A DNA stretch of 64,000 bases from Paramacrobiotus metropolitanus (taxonomy: Eukaryota > Tardigrada > Eutardigrada > Parachela > Macrobiotidae): positions 1 through 64,000 of the forward strand of contig NW_026570467.1 of NCBI RefSeq assembly GCF_019649055.1. Reading direction: 5' to 3'. A model generated the notes under the pieces. That model saw only the letters and a program-made list of their open reading frames with translations. It was not told the origin of the DNA and did not search any database. A program made the position numbers and the translations under genes. This document shows, in pieces, positions 22,390 through 34,299 of the stretch; position 1 is the first letter of the stretch, and each line of letters starts with the position of its first letter.

Positions 22390-25300
22390 TTAACAACGCA
22401 CAGTGACTTGGAAAACGCCGAATTTGGCTGGCACTTTAAGTTGTGCGTCTGTACGAGTCGTAACAGGTTTTACTGAAAACCGCACCTGATTCTGACGGTT
22501 CTGCCGGCGTTTTGGCTTCGCAGGGGACGTTTCCGTTAAAGTATGGGTGGGGTCCTGATCCAGCGCCTCGTCGGCCACCTGGGCGGTGGGAACGTCTGGC
22601 ATTTGCTCGCCCGTCGCGACTTCTGGGGCCGCTTTGGCAGTCTGATTTACAGCCTCCGGGTCCTTTTGCGATACGGCCTCCGAATTTCGCCTGATGGCCT
22701 CGGAAAGAACGGCTCGATTCTATCCACGTTATAGTTGTCGATCTTCTTGCGTAATCCTGGGATCAACTGTATTCTATACACGGTGTCAGCCACTTTGGCA
22801 ACAACCTTATAAGGACCCGAGTATTTCTGTCGTAGTTTGTCCGCTTTACCGGCCTTGTGGGCGTATTCTCGGACTTTAACAAATCCCCACCTCATATGAT
22901 ACCGCTCGCCTATGGGCATCCGTTATGGCTGCATTTCTGTCCTGAACTATGCCAATTCGGGCTAGCAATCTCATACGCCTGTTGAAGTCTGTCCGCCATT
23001 TTATTAACATAATCTGGCAAACTATCGTAACTTTGCTCTTCCGCGCCTTTATGATTGTATCTACCGGCATCTCGGATCTGCGCCCAAACATTAATTCAAA
23101 TGGGGAAAACTGGGTGACCGCGCTCGGTAGCGTTCTGCGCCGACACAATAAATGGCAAAATTCGTCCCAGTCTTTCTGGTCTTCGGCCACGAACATGGCT
23201 AGACCCTCGGCGAGTGGCGACATCTGTCGCTCGACCTGGGAATTTCCTTCTGGGTGGTAAGCGGTCGTCTTGATCTGCTTCACCCCTACTAAACTGTTAA
23301 TCTCACGGATTAGCTCGTTCTGAAAGTGTCGCCCCGATCCGTTAGAAGTTTTTTGGCGTCCCAAACACGAGTATAATGTTATGTACATATCAGCAGAAGC
23401 GTCTTTCAATGGAAACGCCCATATAAATTTAGTTAACGCATCTGTTATTACACACACATGGGCGTAGTCATTACGACTCCTCGGTAACGGCCCCAATAAA
23501 TCCATATAAATCGTATGCAATGGGCCATGTACTGGCAACGATTGTAGGAGGCCAGCAATCGGCTTGCGTGTTATCTTACGCATTTGACACTGTGGACACG
23601 TTTTGTATCGCTCCACAATTCACCATATCAGGCCAAAAGAACCGGCTCTTTATTAAACTACAGGTTTGTCTTATGCCTTGATGGCCAGCCAACGGTATAT
23701 CATGGCAGGTCTTCATTACGTCGTCTCGTAGCTGTTTCGGGGTACGAATAAGCAGTTAAAGTTGCGCCCGCATGGCGTCGCTTACGGTACAGAACTCCGT
23801 CGCGGAAGAAGTAATACTTCTGCACCTTCAAGTAGTCGCCGTCGTGGGAGAATCATAATGCGGATAAGTTTATGGACTGACTCGTCTTCTTCTTGCTCTT
23901 TTCGCAGCCATTGGGCGTCCTTCCATTCATCGGCCTCTACCGTTGTGGAGTGTACGTGGAAACGGCAGGCTGTCGGTCACATCCAGTTGCGCCGGTGCCA
24001 CTGGAAAACGGCTCAAGCAGTCTGCGTTATAGGGTGAAGCCACCCCGGGCGGTATTGAATATCCATGTTTAAAGTATTCAACAAGATCGCCCAACGTGCC
24101 AGACGGCTATTATTACCCTCATAATTACGTATTGCCGTTAAGGCGCGGTGGTCTGTCTTCACGGTAAAATGATTAAATTCTAAATACTGTCGAAACTTCT
24201 CGTAAGCGAAAACAATTGCCAACAATTCCGAGGGTGCGTTGCCCGGGTAGTTCTTCTCCTGCCGGGCTTAGGGCGCGGTTACAAGTACTGACGATACGGC
24301 CTTCCTGGCTAAATAGCGCCGACGCCTATACCACAAGCGTCCGTCTCGACTATAATTGGTTTAGCGGGATCAAAACGCGCCAATACGGGCGGGTTAGATA
24401 ACAGAGATTTTTAATCTTATTAAAAGCAGCCAAGTGGGCATCTGACCATTCCTTTTAAAATTCACGTTCTTTCGTGTTAACGGCGTCAACTTATGCGTGG
24501 CATATGTCATCTCGACAGTAAACTTACGGTAAAGTTAGCCAAACCCAAAAACTTTTAACGTAGCCGCCGTCTCTGGCACCGGAAAATTCACAATACTGAA
24601 CGTAATGGCGGGATCAACTGCAATGCCCTGTTTGTTAATATATGCCCCAGAATTTGATTTCGTTGAATGCCATACCACACTTCTTCGGCTGGATTTTAAA
24701 CCGGCATTTTCCAATAGGCTTAACACAATATCTGCGCGCTGCAACCACTCATCAAACGTATGGCCAAAAATAATTATATCGTCAATATAGACTAGTGCCA
24801 TAACCCATTTCACGCTCGCCAAAATAGTGTCCATCATGGCTTGAAATGTGGCCGGCCGTTGCAAAGCCCAAAGGGCATTCGTAAAACTCAAACAAACCGT
24901 CCTGCGTGCAGAATGCCGTTTTGGCGCGGTCTTCTGCGGCGACTGGTATGGACCAGTAGCCTGAGTAGCAGTCGACACTGCCGTACCTCGCAGTCGCCCA
25001 TGGCGTTTAAAAGATCGTCAATGACTGGTAGAGGATATGAATTCTTTACTGTCACTGCATTTAACGCGCGGTAATCAATGCAGAACCGGACACCTCCTGA
25101 TTGTTTCTCAACCAGCAGTATCCGGCTAGACCATGGCGAATTGATTTACGTATTATGCCTTTGGCCAGCATTTCTCAACCTCTTGCATCACCAACGCCCG
25201 GTCCAGTCGTAACGCCTCGGTGTCTGCTTAAACGGCTTTGCGTCGCCCGTATCTATTTTATGAACTTCATCTTTAACATCGCCAACCGGCATATCTTTAG

Positions 25301-26782
25301 TAGGAAATATATTTTGTGTTTAAGTAAAAGTGCCATTAGGCGATTAAACTGAACCGGTGTTAAATTAGGGTTTACTTTGACCTCCTTTAACATCTCCTCA
25401 AATTCCTTATCTGCCTCCTCTGGCTGTTTCTGACCTACTAATTCCATTATTGAAATTGATAACTCCTCTGATATCTCAAAGAAATTTTCAAGCGTGCCAA
25501 TTAACACACCTTTACGAATTACGCGTGATTTATTGCTGACATTCATTATTGCCAAAGTGATGGCGGAATTATTACAGCTCACTACAGCGTTACCCATCAA
25601 CAGACCTGCGGTGGAGACTGTATTAGGAAAAAATATGTAATCGCCATTAGGCACAAATTTATTTAATTTAGATTTGACGGTGAACACTACTTCTGACCTC
25701 GCTGGTACTATCACTTCCTTGGACGTGTAAATCTTAGCTGGCCGAGCCAAGTACACTGCCCGCGGCATCGTTCGAAGGCCGTTCTGGCGACAGGTCCACG
25801 AAAGCCGGACAGGCGGGGTGATCAGTCCCGTTGTCCAAACCAGTCACTTCCGGATGGCACGCTGGAGCAGGGTGGTCCGGCGGCGGTTACCTGTAACTCA
25901 GAATACCGTGTGGTGATCTCATCAAACAATGGTGACCAGTCGCACAGACGTGCGAGCTGTTTCTTCATGTCCAAGTCAAATTTCTGACTCCGATATTCAT
26001 TATCTAAGCGTTCTTCCTCTGCCTCGAGGTCTGCCAATTTGGCCTGATAATATTCCGGCTCATCGAACCGCATTCTGGTATCCTGCGGGTCACAATAAAA
26101 CGCCAGACTGGCAACGTTAGCGTCAGCCGGTTTAAATTTAATTACCGTACTTTTGCCATCGAAATCAATAGCTAATGGTTTCCCTAAAAACTTCATGCCT
26201 AATATGAACGGCAAATGATGACTATCTTCTCTGACGAACACGATATGCGGCCAGATAATATCACATAGTTGAATACGTAATTTTGCATAAAATCGGACTG
26301 GTGCCATGCGATGGCCTGAAATGCCGACAACCGACCAAGGAGGGTAGCCTTCTGGCAATACTTCGATTTTAATATCGTTATCAATGATGACTATCTTCTC
26401 TGACGAACACGTTATGCGGTCAGATAATATCACATAGTTGAATACGTAATTTTGCATAAAATCGGAATGGTGCCATGCGATGGCCTGAAATGCCGACAAC
26501 CGACCAAGGAGGGTAGCCTTCTGGCAATACTTCGATTTTAATATCGTTATCAATACTGACCTGCTTAGAGATTATCGAAATACCAGCTCCGGTATCTATC
26601 ACAGCCTCTATTGGCACATTATTAATTTTAATAGCGTAACGTAAATCAGTGGTATAAGAAGGTAAATTACCACACTTATCCTCAGTTAAAAAATCCGCTA
26701 AAGATTTAGCCACAGTGGCGTCCTTTAAAGCCGAAGAAATTATCAACTCAGCCTTATCTGGAGGTAGTCGATCTTGACGCAC
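22390..26782 (-). pseudogene. pol: pol of G2: protease, RT, RNase H, integrase
   Basis: Protease motif DTGAG is encoded at 26582-26596. After a linker, the RT catalytic YIDD is at 24778-24789 with downstream RT motifs. RNase H/connection sequence appears at 24225-24013 (FTVKTDHRAL). Integrase runs about 23700-22876 with HHCC zinc-finger pieces in two frames, core-domain blocks MDLLGPLP, an NGSGRHFQNE block and NSQVERQ, followed by the GPY/F-type YSGPYKVVAK at about 22840. The C-terminal tail ends at 22390. The frame is broken repeatedly, for example near 25800, 25250, 24530, 24000 and 23620, so the protein cannot be made from this copy. Confidence 0.9.
26217..26554 (-). repeat. 169-bp tandem duplication inside G2 pol
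   Basis: Two adjacent copies start at 26217 and 26386 with GATGACTATCTTCTCTGACG and are nearly identical over the 169-bp period. The unit covers the segment just after the protease active site (minus strand). 169 is not a multiple of three, so the duplication shifts the frame. Confidence 0.9.
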
Positions 26783-26796
26783 AGCATTCCCTCCGT

Positions 26797-28731
26797 CTAC
26801 TGTGCCGGTCCGTTTTTTGGGCCGTAAGGAGAATTTCCCGATACACCGGTGCCATTCTTCTGGGCCATGGCGTAGTTCCGGCGCCGTTCCCTCATTTCCT
26901 CAATGCCCTTTTGAATCGCGGACGGAAGGGTCATAGGATCCACCGTTCGATAGGGACACTGTGGTTGGGCGTGGTCCGGTTGCACACAGTAACACCGGAA
27001 GTCTGGGTTCACCGGCTTCTGTGGCCGCGGCTGCTGAGGCAACGGCGCAGACGGGTAAAGCCATCGGGGCGTACGCCGTCGGAGAAATCTGCGCATAAGG
27101 AGCCGAGTTGGCATAAGAGGGTCCGACGGACTGCATAAATGAGTTCGTGCTTCCGTATTGAGGTAGGCTTGGCTGTGATGGTCGTAGCATGGGAGCCGAT
27201 AGCATTGGCGCAACCGGTTCCGCTTTCACCGCTAAAAACGGCATCTCGCTCGACTGTCCCGCGACACTGTACTGAGGGCGTGGTGGTGGCCGACCGCGCG
27301 TACGATGCCGACTTTCCACCATTTGGCGGTCGTCGTTGTCCCAACATGGATCCCGATGTCGGTAAGATTGTTGGGCCGCTACTCTGATCCTCCATTGGGC
27401 GTAGAGTGCGTACTACTGCCGCCACTTCGGACGCTGAGTTTGGCTACTAGAGATGATGAAATTCTGCATCATCGGATTATGGCGAAACGTCTGAATCAGG
27501 TAGTGCACCTGCCTAGCTGGCAACATATCTGGATCCACATCAGCCATTAAATCACACATGATCCACAAAGTCATCTATATCACTTGCGCCATCATAGGCG
27601 ATACGTAACAGTTCCTGTTCCGCGCTGAAATCTCGGGCTGCATTGTGATACCTTGCCTGTAAACGCGCCATCCAGTCATTCCATGACCATTCATCTACGC
27701 CGTGCTTGGCAATTAACCTCCCGTAAAATCGCTCGGCAGCGCCTTAGAGCAAAGCTCAACTCCGAAACCATCGTGGTATCTGACCAACCATTATGCTTCG
27801 CTGCTGCCTCATATTTGGCCAGAAAAATCTCAATACGTTCATCCTTAGTGCCTTTGAATACTGGCGTTCTGCGGAGCGGAGCGACTTCTCGTACTGTATG
27901 CCGAATTGGCTGACTTACTTCTGGCCAGGAGGCGATGCGTTTCTGTTGTCACGTATTGTTAACGGTGAGCGTTGATCCGGCCCAGACTTCATTGCTTGCA
28001 GCTCGTTAGCGAGTGACGTCACTTGTGCCGTTAACAAATTGACTTTGTCCGCATGGAGCGCTTCTGCCTCGCGTAACTTCCCATCCAACTGGCCCAAATA
28101 TCGGCTGACGTTCTGATCGGTTTGTTGTTGATCATTCTTGATATCTTGAAGAAGAGCCATAATACTGGCGAGATCCGTAGTAGGATTCGACTGGGAGGCC
28201 GTATGGTGCGCTGGTAGTCGCTGTGTCATCGGCGCATTAGGTGGCGCTGAGTCGGCCGCGTGCGCGCCACGGGTGCGCGATTTCGAATAGGTGGCGTAGC
28301 GACGCCGGTAAGAAAGCGACTGACGGCGGGCCACGAATTCGGGACTCCGCTGAGTGGGTTTCCAAGTTCGTTCCCTTACACGTGGCGGCAGATTATCGAC
28401 GGTATACGTACTCTAGGGCGGATGTTGGCAAGTATCGCGCACCGCTGCCGACTTCTTCCACCGGGGAACCATCGCTGGGTCGCCGCGGGTATGCCGGTGT
28501 GTGGCTGGAGGAACCTCTATTTTCCCCGTCTTCATGACCATTCTGGTAAACAACGGTGTCGCCTTCAGGCGCAAACATGCTAGGTGACGCACAAGGTGAC
28601 ACTACAGGCGATCCCGCCGGAGTGTACGTGGCCTCCGTGATAGGACTGGATGTACGTGAAAATTCCTGTTGCTCCAGTAATCGATGATAAATCGTCTGAT
28701 TAGGATTAGGGGCAGACATGATGACAGCCAA
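26797..28731 (-). pseudogene. gag: gag of G2, frameshifted
   Basis: The minus-strand start near 28731 is followed by a low-complexity Pro/Ser-rich region, a coiled-coil-like segment (28140-27960), then a capsid-like block in another frame (TPVFKGTKDERIEIFLAKYE, VSELSFALRRCRA) around 27870-27700. Next come a Pro/Gln-rich linker and one zinc-knuckle-like CYCVQPDHAQPQC near 27010-26960. The spacing is CX1CX4HX4C and not the canonical CX2CX4HX4C, so either the knuckle is degenerate or the frame is locally disturbed. Confidence 0.7.
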
Positions 28732-28880
28732 AATGAAGGCAAATTATCGATTAATTATGACGAGAAAGTACAGGTATCCAAGAGAAAATGCCACAGTGCC
28801 ACATTGCGGCGATAGATATTCGTAAAGAAAACGAACGTAATTCGAACTGTCCTGAGAAGGTTGTTAAAATTAAAGATTTC

Positions 28881-28898
28881 GATCGTTCAGGAGCGCCA
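28881..28898 (-). promoter_or_regulatory. G2 primer-binding site
   Basis: On the minus strand, two bases after the 5' LTR, TGGCGCTCCTGAACGATC complements a tRNA 3' end (CCA). The tRNA was not identified. Confidence 0.65.
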
Positions 28899-28900
28899 TA

Positions 28901-29143
28901 TGTAATGGTTTGACTACTTACATAAATATACGTGCCGAGAGGGGCTAAACGAGATCTATATGAATATGAAGGTACCGGAAAATGAAGAACCTAACGAAAT
29001 ACAAATTTATTCCCGATTTCCAGCCAGGCTAAACATCTACTGCCAATACCCCATCTCCTGCCATCTCAGGCTCATATCTCTCCGTAATCTCGTCATACTG
29101 ACATCACAACGTAACAATAGCCCTAGGGTGGCTGCCCATTACA
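28901..29143 (-). repeat. 5' LTR of G2
   Basis: 243 bp, matching 20365-20608 apart from a few substitutions and 1-bp indels. Confidence 0.95.
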
Positions 29144-30228
29144 CTTCCACTGCCGCCTCGGCGGTGTGGCGGCGGTTCTGCTCTCAATATCTGGGTGGCG
29201 CCGGAGGATGCGCCCTTTCCTGTCGGCCGCTTCCTGCAGAACATGCGGCCGACACTGCGCCTGCTGCATCTGACGGGAATCCATCTGCCCACGGTGACTC
29301 GCGCGACCTTCGCGGGCTTTTCCAGGCTGGAGCAGCTGAAACTGGAACGCAATCGGTTGTCGGTCATTGCGTTGGACGCTTTTGCATCTCTGACGCCATG
29401 GCAGAGTGGATCGGCCATACCTCCGCTAGGCAGTTTCTGGAGTGAAAAACGTCTTTGTCAAATTCGACTGGTCCGTGTTCAAGCCGGTGGCGGCAAGCCT
29501 CAGGGTAAATATACTGTTGTTGGTGGTCTTGGATTCATATGACAGTAATGCATTTAGAAAACGGTTCTTCGCTGTAACATGTACAACAGTCAACAGTGCA
29601 TCAGTTAAAGCTGCCGCTCCTTCCAGTGCGGAAGCTGCATATCCTAATTATCTCCTGTAGAGCTACGATATATGGAAACATGTGGTGTCCTAAAGCGGAA
29701 ACATGGGGGTACCCATTTAAATATGTAGAATACTGTATTTGCCACTGTTTTCTTTCAGGATGTCATCTCGCAAATGAACGACATTAAGGAGATCTACTTC
29801 AGCCACTATTTCACGATGCCGTCCGTGGAATGGGTCGATCTATCGTACAACAGTCTGGAGTACATCGACGACATCCTTCTATCCAGTCTCTCCATTGCCG
29901 AAGTGAGACCCCGTCTGCACCTAAGCGTCAACCGCTTCTGCGTCAGTGACCTGGAATGCCGCTGTTCGGCGTTGGACAATCTGTGGACCTTCTTCCAAAA
30001 GGCACCGCGTAAAAAATCGTTCGTTACTTGCTGCTTCCTCCGTCCGTCGGATGAGTTGACGTGTGCAATTACACCATCAGCAGCCAGTTTTCGTCGTACG
30101 AATCCAAGTTTGTGTCCTTGTGGGGCCAGACAGACGCAAAGACCTACTTTTCCCGCCAAGTTATCAGTCTGGCACACGCACGATCCAAGAACATTACGGC
30201 AGGCGACGATGGCGCACCAAAAAGCTTA

Positions 30229-31283
30229 ACTGTCTAATCAGACACCGTGTAGAGTTTTCAAAATTAGTTAAATCTATCTTTCAGTAATTTGCAACAAGCA
30301 CTGTGCAAATGCAGTTATCCAACTGTGGTTGGATAATACGAAATAAATAAATCTCTTTGTGCCTTGACAATGATTTGAATAAAGATTTGTTTTGTTTTCC
30401 AATGTAGGACATTGTAGTAAATACTGTGGCACATGGTGACATTACGGCGAAAACGAAATTTCGTATTAATTTAACTGCATACTGATTCGATGCCTTTACA
30501 GCAGTCGGATGCCAATTCTCTAAAGAAGGAACTCATAGTACAAAGCTCAGAAGCTTATTTGGGTTGAAATTTATGGTAATGTTTTATGTATCAGTTATGT
30601 ACAATGTAATGTTTTATGTACAAGTTATGTAAAATGTAATGTTTTATATACCAGTCCACATAGACAGAAACTGAACCGCAAACCTAGATCGAGTAATAAC
30701 TTGTATAAAATATACAAAATGGCTGACTAGAGAAACTTACCTTTCATTACAAGAATTCCTGCACTTCAGCAGAAGGGTTATTAGATGAATGATACGAGAT
30801 TCGCCTAAAGTTTGGAGCAAGCACATTTTGAACGTTCTTGCCGCTTGTTATACACGTTTGTGTGGCCGGTAAAACCGTTTAGTGGAAAATGAGGTTTTAA
30901 CACGAAACTACAGGCGTCAGCATGTACCGTGTGGACACTTGTTCCTTAAGTGGTTGGTGGCGACACCACGCTGCTATTATCCGCATCGTGGTCAAATTTC
31001 GGCAAAACTGTGCCGATACGGAAGAAAGCTAAACCGACCAGAGGGAATGTTGCCGGAAAACTCTTCGCATCCAGCTGACGCGTGCGGTATGGCGTGGACA
31101 GTCAGAGATGGACGGGTGGTGTACGGACAACCTAATTACCGTATAAAGGAAAGCGAGTTCCGCATATTATTGCATATATTGTTTGCTTTTGACGTGAACA
31201 CCCGTTGCCTGTTAATTAAGTTAATTCTGCTTCAGTAAATTGTTGCTGTTATTATTGTGAGAATGACGGTGCAGTTGGATATC
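30229..31283 (+). other. Intergenic region and K1 5' flank
   Basis: From about 30850 to 31283 this is the inverted partner of the K4 flank at 15137-15620. Around 30580-30650 there are three diverged copies of ATGTAATGTTTTATGTA-like sequence. No independent gene is supported; the 118-codon frame at 30882-31238 lies within the shared flank and is not preserved in the K4 copy. Confidence 0.5.
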
Positions 31284-33119
31284 ATGCGGATACTCTCCTT
31301 TTACTTTGCCTTTGCTCATGTGCGGTAAGTGCAGATAATAGTAGTTTTATTTTTTTTTTTTTTATTTTTGTCTGTTAACTGCTACCTTTTAAGCATACCT
31401 ATATCCATTGCAAAATTAGTAGGTGTAGAGTAGAGCTGTTTATTTTGGTAGACGATGCAGTATTCGTATAACTGCAGCTGTGGACTAATGTCCACGCAAG
31501 TGGTCGCAGAACCACGGCGAAAGCATCTCGGAAAGGTACGTTAAATAATTAACGAATTGTGACACACCACTTGCGGTCAAAATTAGTTACGCTCCGGCCT
31601 GTTCATGTACGCTCACCACTTCATGAATCCCGCATGCGTTTTACTTGTGTATGAGGGTACGGTGTTTTACGGAAGACTGAAGGATTGATTTGTTTAACTA
31701 GTTTGAGTAAAGCCGCCAAAATTAATGGTCGTTTTTATTTGGTTCCAGCGTTGACTGCCTAATAAGCGGCAAATATTGTGAATACTTTACCAACGTGTTA
31801 ACAAATTATTTAGTTGCTCGGAGAACCGACGACACGTTGGTGTACCAAGGCGGCAGTGATTTCAAATATCACTATGGTAAGCTGGGTAAACTGGGCAGAG
31901 GCAGTTTCGGCAACGTTTACCGAGGCACCGTCACTGCGAAAGGGACGTCGGATGACGGCATGCTGATTGGTGATCCAGTCGCAATTAAAGTGGTAGACCT
32001 CAGCGAACGCGACGCTACATCCTTGGCTAGTGATATGGAGCGTTTTAGCAGACTGCTGCAAATGGACCATCCAAACGTTGTGCGATACCTATACATTTCA
32101 GCGAAGCAGTCGGGAGGAAAGCTATCCGCCGAGATTGTGATGCCGAAGTACAAGGGTAGGTAAAGAGACTTAAGAGAGAGTAGTATTCACCGATGGTTCA
32201 CCTGAGCAAGCAACGAACAAGAAGAATGCATCCTGGTAATCATGCTTACAGCAGCTAAATGTTTGTGTGTGTATTTGTAGCCTAAAGGCGCGATACATGA
32301 GCAAAGGTCAATAAGTCGAAAGAATCTGTTTAGGGTGCATTTGTGTCCCAAAGAGACAGAAAAATCATTCTACTAATGCTAATTAATTATTGATTCTCCG
32401 GAAATTTTCCGTGTGGTATTGGTCGATCGTGGATGTGAATGTGGTAAAACGATGGTATTTTATAGATGACGATATGTCCCAAAGGATGCGTGGCCTGGAA
32501 AAGCCTGGTGCCAGCCTTGACAAAAACATTCTTCAGGGTTATTTCCGGGATCTCGCTGAGAACCTTTGTTACATACATGGGCAGCATTTTATCCACACCG
32601 ACATCAAGCCCGCTAACGTCTTCATTCGATCGCTTCATGATGGACGGGAGAGCTTAGTAATTGGCGACATGGACCACGCCGTGAATGCTGGGGTCAACAA
32701 GGAGGCCGCTGAAATCGGTTCACGAAAGGGCACGCTGCGCTGGGCGAGTCCAGAGCTTCTGCATGGGGGGAGTGAAGAGATCAAGGCAATGATTGAGGAG
32801 GATGGCCTTGTGTTCAGAAATCCGGATCAGAAAACTGACGTCTATAGCATTGGATGTGTATCTACGATTATCCGCACTTTTTTTTGGAATCCTCCTGAAC
32901 TGCTGGGTAACGCTGCGGGCCACTCGACCAGCTAAAAGTTTAGAAGACAACCAATACGGTTTCTGGGTTGTGAGAGGTTATATACCGCTTGTTCCTGAGT
33001 CGATGCCGCCGTACATTCAACACGTTCTCCGTAGTTGTCTCATCTTTGACGCGGACAAGCGAGCAACCGCGCAGGAGCTGGTTAGCATGCTGTCTTCGAA
33101 CAATTTCAGCACCGATTAG
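31284..33119 (+). CDS. Atypical protein kinase K1
   Basis: Exons: 31284-31324, 31749-32155 and 32466-33119, joined in phase at GTAAGT and GTAGGT donors and TTCCAG and TTATAG acceptors. An upstream in-frame ATG at 31263 exists, but the K4 copy has ATT there, favouring 31284. A hydrophobic N terminus (ILSFYFAFAHV) precedes a kinase domain with GRGSFG loop (residues 63-68), VAIK Lys94, HTDIKPAN (Asp195) in place of HRD, DMD (Asp217) in place of DFG, and SPE for APE. The frame breaks near 32930: either a 1-bp shift, or a 37-nt intron (GTAACG...TTTAG, 32908-32944) that restores it to give about 354 residues. The relatives are K2, K3 and K4. Substrate unknown. Confidence 0.7.
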
Positions 33120-33469
33120 ATCCGCTCACACTGTACTTATATGTTGGATTTTGCTAACTGATCCGGTGATGACGTGCCGACCGTGTGCCCATCTCGCACT
33201 CGTATGTGTTTACCGTTACTGTTCGTCGTTGTGCTTTTCGCACGCAGCAACAGAAGGCTGTCAGCAACTGCTGCGCCTGTGATGTCTTTTGTTATCCTCA
33301 TTAATTGTACCGCACTTCCTGGTTTCCTGCTGTAGACATTATATTTTCCATACGCAACAGATCCTTGATGGCATACTTTATTGTTTTAATGTAATCGCAA
33401 AATCGTAATTTTTCTGTCGTCTTCCATTAGCATAGCGTGGGTGGGCTGCTCCATGTGTAAGACATTAAT
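33120..33469. other. K1 3' flank
   Basis: No further exon is recognised. Probable 3' untranslated and intergenic sequence. Confidence 0.4.
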
Positions 33470-33772
33470 TTGTTATTCCAGTCTTTGAATTCGTTAGAAG
33501 GCAGCAAACGCCGTAAATATGCCTTTGTGGAACGCACGCGTTCCCGGTTTTACCCGGTGGCAGTCGAAACATTTGGTACATTTGATTCGGCCATTCGTTT
33601 CACTGGCAGAAAGATTCGCGAAGTGACAGGAGAATCTCGATTTACTGCGTTTCTGAAGCAGAGAATAGTTCCGGCTGTAGTAAAAGGAAAGGCTGCTGTT
33701 GTCGGCACTATGAATATGCTTCCTAGAAGGTCTTACGACAATAACGATTTTGGATGTTTTTCTAACGTTTAA
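33470..33772 (+). pseudogene. LINE reverse-transcriptase C-terminal fragment
   Basis: About 100 codons containing RSRFYPVAVETFGTFDSAIR, then FLKQRIVPAVVKGKAAVVGT. This is the same LINE polyprotein tail as at 1026-1244, including its characteristic FxPVAVETFG block. It has no upstream RT domain, consistent with 5' truncation. Confidence 0.65.
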
Positions 33773-34299
33773 ATTCGAATTATTTTAAGTAGTATTACGC
33801 GAATGCATTTTTTGTTCTATTGATGGGCTTTGGCTACTCGTATCCATTCGTATTGTCCAATCGTATCAATCGTATCCATTCGTTGGAATGGATAGGAGTA
33901 CGTTTCATTTCGAAACAATCCTTGTTATGGTAACTTTATCGTTTGCCGTAGAAACATGTTAACCCCAATTTCGGTAACCGCATGCTCCGTATACACCGTT
34001 CGGTAACCGTATACAGTAAACATAGATGTATGTCTTTACGCATGCACCAGCTCTAGGTTGACGTAATTTGGCCCGTTAATCTGTGTACTGTGTAGTGCTC
34101 ACCGCTACGAACCACTGTGAAAGATATAAAACTCGTGCCGTGAATGCACTTGTTAGCTGTATTGCCAAATATTTCCAAATAAAGAAATTCTCTAAAAAAT
34201 TTGTTCACTTGTCAAAACCACTGCAAAGATCAGCTGATTGCCAATAAACGATTATCTGCGAAATTCTTCTTGCTAAAAGTAATAATTTGGGGAAGCCGT
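33773..34299. other. Gene-free stretch
   Basis: Short direct repeats of TCGTATCCATTCGTA-like sequence lie at about 33838-33890. No gene. Confidence 0.5.

Larger units (their letters stand above)
20365..29143 (-). mobile_element. Ty3/gypsy LTR retrotransposon G2, 8.8 kb
   Basis: LTRs of 244 bp (20365-20608) and 243 bp (28901-29143) begin TGTAATGG and end CCATTACA, and differ at only a handful of sites, so the insertion is young. The 4-bp target duplication CTTC is at 20361-20364 and 29144-29147. On the minus strand the order is 5' LTR, primer-binding site, gag, protease, RT, RNase H, integrase with GPY/F module, an unidentified GC-rich frame cluster, polypurine tract, 3' LTR. Protease-RT-RNase H-integrase order defines Ty3/gypsy. 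Frameshifts and a 169-bp tandem duplication in the protease region make this copy defective. Confidence 0.95.
20071..30228 (+). pseudogene. LRR-C, secreted LRR gene split by gypsy element G2
   Basis: 5' piece 20071-20364: signal-like start, then (after a 1-bp shift near 20170) VLPRCSSRWAQCANKLVFDV and CGPSCLLDTF, collinear with LRR-A residues 58-108. The gypsy element G2 fills 20365-29143. The 3' piece continues exon 1 at 29148 with NIWVAPEDAPFPVGRFLQNM and an LRR (LEQLKLERNRL), ending at a GTAAAT donor near 29505. Exon 2 starts after the acceptor TTTCTTTCAG at 29759 and has a second LRR (VEWVDLSYNSL) and a C-terminal cysteine cap. Removing the element and one CTTC copy restores the reading frame exactly at the junction. 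Two further 1-bp shifts (near 29444 and 30062) show later decay. Confidence 0.85.
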
